DNA of 64,000 nucleotides from Caenorhabditis elegans (GCF_000002985.6 NC_003282.8:2232001-2296000); one strand, 5' to 3'. Counted from the first letter of the stretch, positions 44,274 to 57,600 are shown. Notes: generated from the letters alone by a model not told the origin. A program made the numbers and translations.

Positions 44274-47181
44274 CTACAAAGTTGGCATTTTTATGGGTAC
44301 TGTAGGTGTTTTTAAAGAATCCGTTGACGATGGGAACTTGAACGAGGTACTCGACTGTGATGGGGGCATCATAAACGGGGCCATCGGGCTGATAAGGTTG
44401 GAGAATGTGTTTAGCAGCGGATTTGTGGCCTGGAATGCGGAGACCGGCGGGAATTGGAACACCTGAAAAGTATAGAAATTTTGAATGTTTAAATGCAAGC
44501 CATTGAGAATTTTTTTAAAAAATTGTTAAAAACTAGGGAGAAACCGGGTGAAAATTGTTGAAAATTCGATTTTTTTTTTGACTTTCAATTCGAGATTTTT
44601 TTTTCAAAAATGATAAATTTAACAATATTCATTTTATATCATTTTTTATCCTTATTTCCATTGGAAAATTATCAGAAATGAATTTAATTCATTAAAAATT
44701 GGTACGGTAGCTTTAAAGGCTCATACCTCTATCCTTGTGGGAGGTCTCGCCACGACAGCTGGACTTTTATTGATTTCCAGAGATTTTACGATTTTCAAAG
44801 AGGAATCAGGCTATTTTCGGGTAAATCCTAGACAGGAGAGATATTTTTCACTAATAATTTAGAAAATAAGACTAAAAATTTGGCGAAAATAGTAGAAAAT
44901 CAGTTTTTAGGGGTTTTTTGGCTAAAAAATTTTTTTTTATACTCGCTACGTTCTATGTTTTTTAAAAAGTAAGATTCATTTTCCAAACGATTTTCAAAGA
45001 AATTCCTCTGAACAAACTGTGAAGAAAAATTTAACTTGGTTACTGTGTTTTTAAAGGCGCATAGCCCTAAGTGTGTGAGAGGTCTCGACACGAAAAAAGC
45101 GGGAATTTTTAATTTTCAATGAACAATAATTATTTTTCGATATAAATAGAGAAAAAATCGATAAATATTTCGTATTTAGAAAAAAACCAACCTGACTCTC
45201 GCCAAGACCGGGAGTCCTACCACTGCTGCCAAGCTCGCCGAGCCCCAAATTTTTCGGTGTTACCAGTGGTGATCGGAACGGTGACTGGGACGCCAAATGT
45301 GGTGATATTTGTGGTCCATAAAGCCCGGCAGACGCCAGCGCTGCGTACGTGTACAGTTGACTGATCTGTGCTTGGAATAGCGGGGAGTTTTGATGGTGTT
45401 GCTGAAGCATCAGAAGTGGAGACGAGATTGACGGTTGTAAGGAGAAATTCGAGGTTGCTGTCAGGTTCAGCGGGTTCGGCTTCATTCCTTTTTTCGTTGG
45501 CGGCTGCGGCGGCGGCGGCGGTGCAGTCGTCGATGACGTCGTGGAGGGCGATAGGGATCGTTTTCGGCATTGTCGGGACTCATCTACAGGGGATGAGGTG
45601 GATGGAGTCGCCGAGGAGGCCACACTGCTTGACGGGGAGCACACACTGAAAAATAAAAAAATTATTGATTTTTTCTCTAGAAAATATCGATTTTCTCGAC
45701 GATTTTTGGATTTTCAATCCATTTATTGATTTCATTTAAAAATTACGGCTAATCTTTGGCAAGGATTTCTGGCTTCCCTCATAAATTGAAATGGAAGAGT
45801 TTGCCGAACTAGGCCATTTTAGCTCGACCATATCTGGGGTAGATTTACGGCGCGTTGCGTGTCGCGTCGCGGCTCGATTTTAGTTGTAAAACTAAACGTC
45901 TTCGTCCGTGTGGAGTACACGATTGTCAATGGAGCGCGAAAAATTCAATGAGGAAGGCCAGAACCCCGTGCTTCGAGACAATTTATTGATTTTTCGGTTT
46001 AAAAATATATTGATTTTCTTGATCATTTGAACTTTTATTCAACAAAAAAAAACTATCTATGCCGTCCCTTCAAAATTATTGATTGAAAAAATGTATCGAT
46101 TTTCTGTTAAATTTATTGATTTTTCTATAATTTTATCGATTTTTTTCAAATATTCATTGATTTTTGCTCAAATCATTATCGATTTTCCCAAATCTTACCT
46201 ATCTGTTGGACTTGGTGTGCTGACACTGTGCGTCGTCGGTGAATCCGTCCCAAGAAGGCTCAGCGCCGAGAAATCCGTGTTGCCACGTGGATTTTGAGGT
46301 GGTGGAGGCGGCGGCGGCGGTGCTTGTAATGACGTCATAAACGACGGAATCTCGTGTCGAATGTCCTTCTCGTCTTTGACATAACACATCTTCATGTTCA
46401 TATTTGAGGAAAAGTCGGCGGTCGGCGGAGCGTGGGCGTCAGTAGTTACAAAGCGATATACGAACTTTTTGCCGATCACCTGAAAAATGTTCAATTTGGT
46501 TAGCAAAAAAATGGTGCATCGACCCCGCTTGCGCTTGTCATATTTCGGTTAGTTTTGGTGTTAACAAAAAATTTTCAACTGACAAAATGTTTGTTATCAC
46601 TTGTTCTATAGTTTTGTAGTTGAACATTTTTTGATATCTGCAAAATTGGCCAAGATATGAGCTAACAAAGTTGTCGGCAAGACATGGTGCATCGACTAAC
46701 TGTGTTAGCCCATATCTTTGTTGCCGTTAATATTATCAAAAAATAGTCAATTAGCAAAATGTTTGCAATGCTTTTTTCTATAATTTTTAATTAAAAACTT
46801 CTTGCGATTTTCAAAATTGAACCGAGATATAAGCCGTACTACCAAAAAAAAATTGTCAACTACATAATACTCCCGTCCCAAGAAACCTCACCTTCTTAAT
46901 AATATTCTTCTCATAATAATATCGTAACGCTCTCGACAGTTTATCATAATTCATATGCGGTTTCGCCTTCCGTTGTCCCCACTTTCTCGCCACGGCTTCT
47001 GCATCAATCAGTCGGAATTCGCCGTCCGTTCCGCGTGTCCATTCGATTATATCACCATTTTGGTCTTGTTGCAGTAGTTCTAGAAGGAATTGCCACAGGG
47101 TTATGATTGAGTCGACGGATGATGAGGTCGGAGGTGTCGAGGATCGGGTACACATCAAGTCTGAGACGTTCATCTCTTTCT
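44274..47181 (-). CDS. lin-1: ETS-domain transcription factor LIN-1 (C-terminal 401 residues placed)
   Basis: Exons on minus: 47181-46892 (ATG at 47173), 46479-46199, 45645-45192, 44462-44274 (stop TAG); phases agree, giving 401 residues from that ATG. The ETS domain is at ~24-104: [30 protein letters not shown] and [11 protein letters not shown] (recognition helix), then [12 protein letters not shown] at 128-131 fits a SUMO site. Pro- and Ser/Thr-Pro-rich regions follow, then an ERK docking FQFP at 341-344. LIN-1 is the nuclear inhibitor of vulval fate downstream of LET-60 Ras and MPK-1 ERK. From memory the published protein is 441 residues, with SUMO at K10 and K169 and a key FQFP proline near 384. 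A 40-residue offset explains both K169 (here K129) and P384 (here P344), so an N-terminal exon lies further upstream. The 47181 exon starts after ACTTTTTCAG with a split codon, consistent with this. Confidence 0.93.
44690..45110. repeat. Dispersed GGTCTCGCCACGA repeats in lin-1 intron 3
   Basis: Two related fragments: GGTAGCTTTAAAGGCTCATA with GGAGGTCTCGCCACGAC at about 44703-44758, and TGTTTTTAAAGGCGCATAG with GAGAGGTCTCGACACGA at about 45043-45095. No coding content. Confidence 0.7.
45770..45980. repeat. Dispersed repeat in lin-1 intron 2
   Basis: A GC-richer block contains CGCGTTGCGTGTCGCGTCGC and GAGTACACGATTGTCAATGG. It sits alone between AT-rich ATCGATTTT-type sequence, with no coding frame and splice signals only at the neighbouring exons. 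Its composition is typical of worm dispersed repeats. Confidence 0.6.
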
Positions 47182-47900
47182 CTGAAAAAGTGGACGTTTG
47201 AGGAGAAAAATTGAAAATGGGAAAGTTGAAAATTAAGAGAGTTTAATGGTATTTTAGGAGAGTATGAAAGATTTGAAGCGATTTCGAAAGGTATCTAAAG
47301 GTCCAGAAACACAGTAAATTTCAGATTTTCTAAGTTAAAAATTGATTTTCGCAAAATAAAACTGTATTATCTTACAGAGTAATACATTATTTAGCTCCTA
47401 ATTGAACTGTTTTAGTTAATATACTCAAAATTTGAGCTTTTGGATTTTTTTGAGCGCTTATATCTCGGTTCATTTTGAAGATAGGAGAAAAGTCTTTAGT
47501 ACAAAATTATAGAGCAACTAATAATAAATATTTTGTCAGCTGGCAATTTTTTGATAAAACAAACGACAGCCGAGATATGAGCCTTCAAAGTTGAGGAATT
47601 ACAGCTTGTCGATGCACCATGGTTTCAACAGCTTATAAATTGGTTCTTTCTGATTATAAAGCAAATGCTAAATATTCTAACAGAAACTGAGATATAAGCT
47701 GTTCTAGTCAATTCACCATGTCTTGCAGTGCTCATATTTCGGTCCATTTTAAAGATAAGTAAGGTTTTGTTAGTCTACAAAATTATAGAAAAAGTAACGA
47801 TGAATATTTTGTCAGCTGGCAAAGCTTCTCGATGCACCATGTCTTGCATAGTTTTAAAGCGGAAATCCATTGCAAAAGAGGAAATCAAAAGACGAATAGT
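46500..47900. repeat. ATGGTGCATCGA-type dispersed repeats around lin-1 exon 1
   Basis: Degenerate units with ATGGTGCATCGA or its complement TCGATGCACCAT, CATATCTCGG-like phrases and TTGTCAGCTGGCAA occur at 46510-46850 (intron 1) and at 47440-47860 upstream of exon 1. They flank exon 1 in opposite orientations and could pair across it. Sequence of 47182-47440 is AT-rich and featureless. Confidence 0.65.
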
Positions 47901-47929
47901 CATGAGTGATAAAACGCGAATCGGTTATC

Positions 47930-48240
47930 TTCTTCTTCTTCTATTTGAAGAAGATAATTAAGAGAGAGCGAAACAGAAGAGAGAGAGAAAGAGAGTATAG
48001 CTAGAAAAGTCACTAATCATGACCTCGGAACCGGAACTAGAACCATATCAAACTTGTAAGAGCCCAATAGAAGGGGGTCCACCAGAACCCGAAATGAGTC
48101 ACAGACGTTCTCCATAGCACAATACACTGGTCATCATCAAATAAGTATTGAATGGGACGCCGCGGCGAAAAGAAGAAGAAGGGAGACGTCCGGGATGGGG
48201 GGGAGAGGGTTGATATCAAAATAATTTATATATTGAGACA
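47930..48240. promoter_or_regulatory. lin-1: Unique GA-rich island upstream of lin-1 exon 1
   Basis: The stretch AGAGAGAGCGAAACAGAAGA, GAGAGAGAAAGAGAG and the following non-repetitive ~200 bases (to GGGACGCCGCGGCGAAAAG) stand out from the flanking repeats. The complementary CT-rich strand precedes lin-1 exon 1 by 0.8 kb. It may be promoter, 5' UTR or a non-coding first exon; no coding frame with the required phase was found. Confidence 0.3.
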
Positions 48241-48639
48241 TGGAGAATGATGATACCAGTTGACAGTAACTAAATTGGGATCAAACATGTAGTTTTTCAG
48301 TACGCCTAGAAAATACAGAGCCTCGCCGTCTGGATCAGGCAATTCTACAGAATAAGGTATTTTTTCCAAAATGGCAAAATATAGAAAAATATGTGCTCGA
48401 TTTGAAAATTTCCTTATTTGACTGGGAACACACTAGAAAAATTTTCAACAATTGCCTGAAAGTTGAAAATTATCGAAAAAAAAATTGGCAATTTTTAGAG
48501 AACAACTTTCAGAGAACTTTTGAGCACTTTTCAATAGATCCAAGTCATATAAAAATTATTTTCAGATTGAGCACATATTTTTCTATATATTATTACTAAG
48601 TTTTAATAAAAAAATATTAGGAGAACACGCCACACTGGC

Positions 48640-49170
48640 TCACTCTGTAGCATCCCTTCGCCTGATCCTTCTGGAAGCTTTAAACACCTGTAACTCTGTC
48701 AGAACCAAATCTACAAAAAAGTTGTCAACTAACAAATTGTGCAAAATTTAAAATCTCACATTTTGTTAATTGATCACTTTTTGAAATCTGTGAAGCCAAA
48801 AATGTTATGGGGCAAAATCGCGGAGAAGGCTCCCGAAGCCTGAACTATGTTTAAACGCCTGTAACTCCGCTAAGAAATGAGCAATGGAAAACTTATCAAC
48901 AAACAAAATGTGTAAAATGGAAAGGCGCATATTTTCTCTGTTCACAGTTTTTGACAATTTTTGAAACTAAAGGAGTTATTAAGTAAAATCGAAGGGAAGA
49001 GCTCAGACCGAACCTACAAGCTTTGAGCCCATGTAGGTCTGTCTGGGGCAAAGCTACCAGAAGCTTGTCTACTAACGAAATATGCACAATACAAAAACAC
49101 ATAATCTTCTACTGAAAATTATTTTAAAATCTTGTTAGCCAAAAATGTTATGAAAGTTATTTTGCCTGAG
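48640..49170. repeat. CAACTAACAAAATGTG-type dispersed repeats
   Basis: Three degenerate ~180-base units each contain a CCTGTAACTC-type phrase, TATCAACAAACAAAATGTG-like text and GTTATG. Related units recur at 52000-52400, 58080-58900, 59650-59920 and 60560-60960. No coding content. Confidence 0.65.
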
Positions 49171-49199
49171 ACCGCGCCTGGACAACGTCACATATCACC

Positions 49200-50930
49200 G
49201 TGTTTATCAGAAACTTTGACCTAATGCGACGTTGAACAGAAAAAAAATGTCAAAATATTTAAATAGGTAATATCAAATATAGTATCTACACTATAAATTA
49301 TGATTATTTTTCCAGTCACAAGATCCTCCGGAAACTTCATTTTTCGAACTTTAACCCAAGAAAATGTTACCAGGCACCCCAAAAAACAGATGACTCATAT
49401 AGCCTCGTAAAACTAAATTCAAAATTTTAGGAGAGCGGTGAAAAAAGGCAAAGAAGGAGGGGAGAAGTGTAATTGATAAGGTGTTTATGTATGATGATCA
49501 CCAATTTTCTCTTCTTCTTCTGCCCCCTCTAAAAAACTGGTTCTTCTCTCCCTTCTACCGCCATATCAACGCTTGTTGTCTTGTGACTGAAGGAATGGTC
49601 TTACCACGAAAATATGTATTTATATACGGGAATTATATAAGGGAATTATATAAGGGATGTGATGAACAAAAAAAGACAAAAGAAGAATGTACAGTTTTGT
49701 TATGGTATGGCAATCAAGGGAAGATCAAGAAAGGCGTGGGTGTGCCGGGGGTGAGTAGCCAGCCTTAATTCCGCTGAAAATTGTGCTAGAAAGTTGGTTT
49801 TTAGTTCAAAATGAACGGAAAATTCACGAAAAAGTGACACTTTTGGGGTTTAGGCAAGTTTTGACTGCTGAAACACCTTAATTTCAAAATTACCATGATC
49901 TTAGTTCACCGTGTCGAAGGTACAACGGGAAGGAAAACATCGTAACTTTGCTCAAAATTGGGCTAGAAACATGGTTTTTAGCATGAAATACACAGAAAAC
50001 TGAGGAAAAACTGATTGTTCTACGTTTTTGTCAACCTGTGTTTACTGGAATACTTTTATTTCAGAGTTAACATCGACCGATTACACCTGAAAGGGCAAAG
50101 TACCATGTTGCATAACTTTGCTCAAAAATTGCCTGGAAACTTGATTTTTAATTCAAAATGAACAGAAAACTGTGCTGAAACTAAAAATTTAATAATCGAA
50201 TCACTATTTGTTTTCTGAAAGACCGTTATGAACCAATAATTGAGCCTATCTATTTTGGAGAGGGAGGTCGGTTTAGGCAGCGTAACTTGGCTTAAAATTG
50301 AGCTAGAAACATGGTTTTTAGCTTAAAATAAACAAAAAATTATGATGAAACTGAAAATTTATATTTCTAATTCACAATAATTTTTCTATGAAAAGCCATT
50401 ATTTCTGATTTAACACCATTTTTAACACCACCACCTTCCAAGGGTGACTATCTAGAGAATTGATATTGTTTCAGGCCTTGTAACCCGTTAAAAAAATGAC
50501 GTGAGAACTAGAATTTTAAACAAAAATACGTGAAAAGGCTGTGCAGACTTTGAAAATCTACTATTTGGAAGCCTGCTAAAAAATCTAAGAAACTTCAAAA
50601 ACTATCCAGAACTATCCGAGAGGAGTTCAAGATCAGTTCAACAGTTCAATATAAAACTGTTGCTCTCTCTCTCTCTCGAAATTCGACAAATTTCCGTGTT
50701 TCAAAAGTGTAGTACGGCCGGAGGGGGGAGGGGGTGCTCATGAAAAAGCAAACAGTACAAGAAGAAGCGACCCTCATTATGCTAATATGGAAGAGAGGAA
50801 GTTGTCTCAAGATGTGTAGAAATAATAATGTTTGTGTTTGAACAATTGCATAAGTTGTTGCAAAATTTTAGTTAAGAAAATTTTGAGATAACTTGGAACA
50901 GGGTTCATAGCAGGGGCAAACGAGTTTTTT
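49200..50930. other. Upstream lin-1 region: AT-rich with degenerate repeats, no gene found
   Basis: Between 49790 and 50500, ~180-base degenerate units recur with CTTTGCTCAAAATTG and TTTTTAGCATGAAATACAC-type text. A 95-codon frame at 49481-49768 has no splice context or recognisable motif. A CTCTCTCTCTCTCT run at ~50660 and G-rich GGAGGGGGGAGGGGG at ~50717 mark a short unique island at 50640-50830. Confidence 0.45.
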
Positions 50931-52000
50931 CGGCAAATCGGCAAGTTGCCGGAATTAAAAATTTTCGGCAATAGTTAAATTGCAATTCCGGCAATTTGCC
51001 GAATTGCCGATTTGCCGGAAAATTTTCAATTTCGGCAATTTGCCGAATTGCCGATTTGCGAGAATTTTTCAATTTCGGCAAGTTGCCAGTTTGCCGATTT
51101 GCCGGAAATTTTCAATTCCGGCAATTTGCCAAATTTCCGATTTGCCGGAAAATTTTCAATTTCGGCAATTTGCCGAATTGCCGATTTGCGAGAAATTTTC
51201 AATTTCGGCAAGTTGCCAGTTTGCCGGAAATTTTCAATTACGGCAATTTGCCGAATTGCCGATTTGCCAGAAATTTTTCATTTTCTAACAAATTGCCGGT
51301 TTGCCAATTTGCCGAAAATTTTCAATTCCGGCAATTTTCCGAATTGCCGATTTGCCAGAAATTTTCATTTTCGGCAAATTGTTGGTTTGCCGATTTGCCG
51401 GAAGTTTTCATTTTCGGCAATTTGCCCATTTGTCGAAATGCCGGAAAATTTTATTTTCGGCAAATTGCCGGTTTGCCGATTTGCCGGAAACTTTTTTTTT
51501 TCGAAAAATTGCCGATTTGCCGATTGCCGGAATTAAAAATTTCCCGCAAATCGGTAAATTGCCGGAATTAAAAATTTCCGGCAAATTGTGGTTTTGCAGT
51601 AAATTTCAAAATTGTAATTTTAATCGGCAATATTGCACACATCCTATAAAAGTTCCTAAATTTATTTTGAAAAGTAAGGAAATTCTATGAAAATATCTAA
51701 AGAAAACGGGGAAAACAGTTCAAAACGGCACAGTTTTAAGTGTTTCCGTCTTATAAAAAATCCCTCCAAAAATTTCCGGCAAATCGGCAAATTTCGCAAG
51801 TGAAAATTACCGGCAAATCGGCAAACCGGCAATTTGTCGATTTGCCGAATTTGCTGAGAAAAATTAGCCTAACGGCACTTGCCGTTATTGAGTCTGTAGT
51901 TTTTCAGTACACCTAGAAAATATATCGCGAAACCGGCAAACTGCCAGAATTGAAAATTTCCGGCAAATCGGCAAACCGGCAATTTGTCGATTTGCCAACT
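50930..52000. repeat. CGGCAATTTGCCG-family array 4
   Basis: About 25 units, many with the variant CAATTTGCCGAATTGCCGA. A unique stretch at 51620-51770 splits it into 50930-51600 and 51775-52000. The split contains CACATCCTATAAAAGTTCC, the inverse of text beside array 1 near 18540. Confidence 0.9.
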
Positions 52001-52399
52001 AACAAAGTATGCAAACTTTTGCCATAATTATTTTGAATATTAGCAATTTTATAATATTTAAAGCTATAGAAGTTATGGGGGTAAATGTTACATCATCCAA
52101 TCACCTTTGAGCACCTACAGCTCTTCTGGGGGCGGAGCTATAAGAAAATTGCCAACATATAAAATGTGCAAAAATTTATGGTGTATATTTTGTTAATTGG
52201 CAATTTTCAATGATCTTTTGAACTAAAAGAGTTATGAAGGAAAATTATTTATTAGAAAACTTTTCAAGAGCCCCGTCCTCCAGACAGCTTCTGGCGCGAC
52301 TGTAACTCCATTGAGAGTTGTGCTATACAAAAACTGTAAACTTAGAAAATGTGCAAAATTTCAAGGCGATTAATATATCAGTTGGCAATTTTTTAGAAT

Positions 52400-54390
52400 C
52401 TTCCAAACTAAGAGAGACCCACCCGCATTTGAAGCTCCAAAATTCATGCATTTGTTTTTAAGTTTTTAGTGCCTCATACACTTCAAATATTCCAAATTCA
52501 GTTCAAATTGTCGAAAATTCAACCAGAAAGATGCAAAAACGTGAATCACCAGCGGCAACCGATAAGGAGAACCTCGAAAATGATTTCCGGCCGGCGCTTG
52601 CGACTGATGTCATCTCACTTTTGTCAATTTTCCCTCCCTCTTTCTCTCCAAATTTCTGTTGATAATCAGTGATAAGAAGAACAGATTATTGATTGGGGTG
52701 TACGCGTGCGCGCGCGCGCCGAAAAAATGATAGATTAACCGGTAAAAAATGGGGCGAGCGGTGGGCTCAAAGAGCCGGGGGAGCCCCTCTTAGAAAAGTG
52801 CCAATTGATAGCATATGGGGTGACCACCGCCACATGTTTTAAATTTACTCCCATTCAGCTGATGGATCAATGCATAAACTTATTGCAATTCGATTCAGGA
52901 GTCGTTTTTTTTTTCGGATTTGATATTGGAATTTCGGGAGCTTCAGGGCTAGAATATGGGGGCAATGTCAAAAAAAAAAATTAGGCGAATTATTGTAATG
53001 CCTCAGAATCCCCGTTAAATGGAATGGTTTTTTTAATTGGAGAAATTGATTAAAAATTTCTAGAAATAGCGGAAATTATGCTACTCAGCAGGAAATTTAC
53101 AAGATATCCAGTAAAATCAACTTTTTGATGGTTGGAAAATGTTGCTAAACTCCAATTTTTTTAGCTATAATTAACATGGAAGCTTATAAAAATGCAGATT
53201 TATTTTCGCAAAAAATACCAACATTTTGGCCATTCTAGTAGTTAAATTGATGCAAATTTAACAAAACTATGATATTGTTAAATCGCATCAAATCCCCTGT
53301 TTTCAGCAAACTTTCGTTTCTAATAAAGGCTGAAACAAATAAAATTTACGAAAAATGCCATGGAAAACTTCCGCTTGGCATATATGAAAAATCGTAATCA
53401 GCGTATAGAAATTGCAAATAAAACTATCAAGAAATAAGATAGAGGAAGCAAAACGGCCCGGGGTAGAGGGGAAATTAATGAGCACCCCTCTAGAAGGTTT
53501 ATCACCAGGGGGGGGGGGGGGCAAATGGAAGAAAGCTAACGGAAGGAAGCATGGTTGATTTCGAAAAGTTTCTGAGTATCGTGGCAAATTATTATCAGCA
53601 GCAGAGTTTAGATATGTTTAACAAAGACGAAATAGCAAGATATGGGAATTTTATTAACCTTGAAAAGGTTCTTAAATTTGGTTACAAAAAAAAAAAAGTA
53701 CAGCTATGAGGAAACTTAATAAAAACATTTTTTTAACTTTGTAAAAAGCTGTTAAGAAGTTGCGACAACCAACGGGATTGTGAGCGAAATTTAGCTTTAC
53801 ATCTGCTAAGAAATTGCAAAAGTCGTCTGAAAAGCTGCAGAAGTTTGCTTAAAAGCTAAAACGCCTAATTAATGTTAAGAAGTTGCAAGAGTATGCTATG
53901 AAGTTAGGCCGTTTTGCCGAGTATGCACAAGTAAAGCTAAGGCATAAAACTGTACTACTACTGTAGTGATAAAGGAGGCTGCCACTAGATAGGCGGAGCA
54001 GAAGGAAGTCGGTAGGGTGTTAAGTGACTAATCAGTATACTACTGATGATGATTTTATCACTGTTAGTTCAGGGAAATCATGAGGCAAAAATGCTCCTCT
54101 CTTTAGTTGCCGACAGTAAAATAATTATTTACACGATATTATAGTATTGCATGCAAGACCAATTATGGATTGATTTGTGAAGGAGGATTCAGGGCCAATA
54201 GAGGAAATACAGCATATATGTATATAACTAATGACTTGTATGAAAGTATAAGTATATCAAATTGTTACAGACAGTAACCTGATGTGTCTTCAATTAAAAA
54301 AAAACCAACACATGATGGAATTCTGAAATACTGTAACTAACTGAAACAAATGCATATTTGATTAAGTATATAAGTATTAATATATTACTA
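52400..54390. other. Upstream lin-1 region with unique islands and a G12 tract
   Basis: Mostly AT-rich with no supported gene. Unique, GC-richer islands lie at 52540-52870, which includes an alternating CG run GTACGCGTGCGCGCGCGCGC, and at 53440-53560, which includes an uninterrupted 12-13 base G tract at about 53509-53521. 53990-54110 is also non-repetitive. Confidence 0.45.
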
Positions 54391-54637
54391 CCAGCCATGG
54401 ACCGCACCTCCGGCGCGGCCCCCGACTTCTGGAGCTGAAATCCAATTTTTCTGAAATTACCGTAATCATACAGTACTCCTACCGTGCCACTATTGTACCA
54501 CTACAATACCCCGACTATATCCCTACACTAAGCCCAACTCACTATTCCTCCAGAAGCCAAAACTTCACAGACTACAAAAACTACATAGACTACAAACTAT
54601 GGACAAACGGAATAAGCGCTTTATATATAGTAAATGA
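54391..54637 (-). mobile_element. Short non-autonomous Helitron-like element
   Basis: Read on minus it begins TCATTTACTATATATAAAGC after an A and ends GGCTGG before a T. The GC hairpin GGGCCGCGCCGGAGGTGCGG lies just before the 3' end. It is 247 bp long and close in sequence to 63002-63247, which lies in the opposite orientation, and related to 12636-13724. No gene inside. Confidence 0.7.
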
Positions 54638-54639
54638 TA

Positions 54640-57600
54640 ACACTAATATCCAAAGCTCACTTAAAAATTAAAAATTCAATTTGGCGCAAACGTGTAAAAA
54701 CATTTTATGCAATGCATTTTAATATATGACATTTGAAAGTTACCCCATTTTAGAGCCAAGTCGGTATTTCCTATATAACATTTAATGACTAACATTAAAG
54801 CATGGAGCTACGTGGAATTTTGGCATTCTCCCTGGGAGAGTTGATAGTATTGAAATCAAGAATTTCATGGGTTCTATTATAGAAAGATCACATCATCATG
54901 AAAAAGGGCGATTCACTTATTGAATTATTAATAATTCACACGTATACAAAACTGTGGTGGATAGACATACTTGAAAAGGTAAAGATCGGCCATGTGTGTG
55001 TGGACACTTGAAACATTGTGTTAAAACGAATTTCGTTTTTTTTTCTTGAAAAAAAAACAATTCCACAATATTTAGAACTCTCTTTCTTGTGTTCGGAAAA
55101 TCTAAAAATTTTCATTTATTTTTGACAAATCCAAATCTTGAACTTTTTTTTCCTTTCAAAAAAATTCTCAGTGCACATGTTCAAAGCTTTATATTAAGAT
55201 AGGTTCCTGGTTTTGGCTAAAAAATAATTTTTAATTTTTATAATGCCGCCGCAATCCTAGTTTTTGTTTAAACTGACAGAAAAATCAAAACATTTTTTTT
55301 GGAATTTGCAAGAAAAAACAACGGGAGACGAGAAAAAAAGTGACCAATGGAAAAAAAAACAGTGACTTGCAACGAAAGTTGGTAATTGCGGCTACTTGAT
55401 GATGTCGTGGGCAGGATTCACTTTTGACAGAATAGACAACACGAATGCATAGATACCGGAAAAAAAGTGAGAAAAGTAAGTATTATTACCTACTTTCGGG
55501 GTTCCCGTCTCCCGGAGACAGTAATACCATACTTATTAGCTTGTTGACGGATCTTTAAAACCTTAGAGGTACTACGGGAATTTTAAATACTGAGAATATG
55601 GTCACTGTAGTGAGTGTTAGTGTCGATTTACGGAGTTTAAAATTATTTATTATTTATTCATTGATAAAATTTTAAAATCGAGCAAAAAATAAGCAAAATA
55701 ATGAGAAAATAATGCCAAGAAACGAAGTCAAAGAGTTACTGTAGTTTTCGCTACGAGATATTTTGCGCGTAAAATATGTTGCATGATACGCATTCTACGA
55801 GTTTTGTGTACCCGTAATAGAATATTTTTTATCAGAATTTGTCCGAAAATCCCAATTCTTTTTCAAAATTTTGCCTGAAAATTCGTTAATAAAAATTTAC
55901 AATTTTCAGAAAATATATGAAAGAGTTGAAATGTTCTGAAACGTTAGAAAAATAATAATTAACTATTTTCATACAATAGTACAGATTTTGAATCAAGGTC
56001 TCACAAACTCAGAGACTCAGAAACACGGCGCCAAATGTCGAACAAGTTTCTGCGGTAAATTGTCAAATACATCAAAGAGGCTCATAACGTTTTCTTATTC
56101 TTCATACCAGAATAACTCAGGCGGAACTTCCTAAAAAAGCATGACTAAAGTGAGGTGGGGGGGGTAACCCAAAACTTGACGACGCGACCGGCATAACTTC
56201 AAAAGGTGTCTTGGCTAATGGTGTGCAAGTGTGATGAAAAGGTAAAATGATTCATAACCTTGAACACCTTCAATTGATGAGTTTTCTTGGAGACTTGTAG
56301 TAGAGAAAAATAGTTTAAAAGTGGTTTTCTAAAAGCATAGCTGAGCTCGAAAAAGAGGTTCTGAAAAAAAAAGATTGTTAGGTTCATTTTTTGGTAAATT
56401 GACAGAGTAGCGACCCAGTTAACCATTATGATACGGAGTTTTTCCAGGGTTTGTGGAAAAAGGTGGAATATTAGGAGGAAGTGTAAAACTTGAAAAAAAT
56501 CAGAAAACTCTTAGAAAAATGCGTTCAAAACTCTTATATTTGCCAAAATCAATTTTCAAAAAATTAGGTAAAATTTTGCCCTTTTCGTGGAAATTCGCAC
56601 AATTTTTGTGAACTTTTATAAGTTCCAGCAAAGTTTAAAAGCTCTAATACATTTGTACCCCAATTTCTAAGTCTCTAGCTCAATTTTTTTTTAATTGGCT
56701 GAGCAGCGACCCAGTAAACTATAGTGATACGGAGTTATGCCAGTTTTAAAGATACAAAGCTGAAAATTCACCAACAGGTATGTGAAAAGACTGATATTTT
56801 TAATTGTTTATAACAATTTGAAAAAACTGAAAAAAAATATAGATTAAAATTTCGAGGTCAGGAAACTTTTTAACAGAAGTTTTAAAAATTTGTTTCCCAA
56901 AATTTTCAATTTTCTAAAACTCATAACAATTTTTAAAGAAAATTTCAAAGTAACACATTTGAAATTCAATTATATTAAAACCCAAAATTAAAAAAAAAAA
57001 TAAAAACGCAATTCGAAAAATTTCGCGGTTTCAAATTTCAGAAGCTCATAGCTAGAATGATACCAAAAAGCTCATATTAAGCGTAAAGTGTGCATAATTT
57101 TACAAAAATTATGGTATAAATTACAGACTCTTGTGTTTATCCATCAAAATTCTGAAAAAAAACTTTTAAAAAAATTTCTTTGAAATTTTTTTTCAGAATT
57201 GAAAAACGTCATAATTCAGCTAAATATGTAGATTAATGTCTGATTTTTGGCTTGAAAAAATGAAAATTTTCACAAAATATTAGGTTGAATTCACGAAAAA
57301 TTATTGAAATCCGAGTGTTTATCCCTGAAAATTCTGACTCAAAAAATTTTTTGGAAAAATTTTTTTCCAAAATTTCAAAACGTCAAAACTCAGCTCAAAA
57401 TCTAGATGAAATCCTAATTTTTACTTTAAAATATGCAGAATTTTCTAAATTATTAGCTGAAAATTCAAATTTTCGTTTCAGAAAAATTGTAAAAAAAAAC
57501 TCTAAAAATCGGTCGATAAGTTTCAGGAAAAAAAATGAGAAAATTTCAAAAAATCTGCAAAATTCTCTAAAATGAGGTCGAAATATTATAAAACCCGTCA

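Noticed and set aside
49481..49768. 95-codon plus-strand frame
   Set aside because: No motif, no splice context, surrounded by dispersed repeats.
50980..51690. Overlapping 100-190 codon frames
   Set aside because: Same repeat family as above; all three frames are open because of the repeat composition.
52530..52620. Minus-strand MTSVASAGRKSFSRF as the missing lin-1 start
   Set aside because: Residue 10 is Lys, but it is not in a hydrophobic-K-x-E context, and no donor gives 37 codons plus one base.
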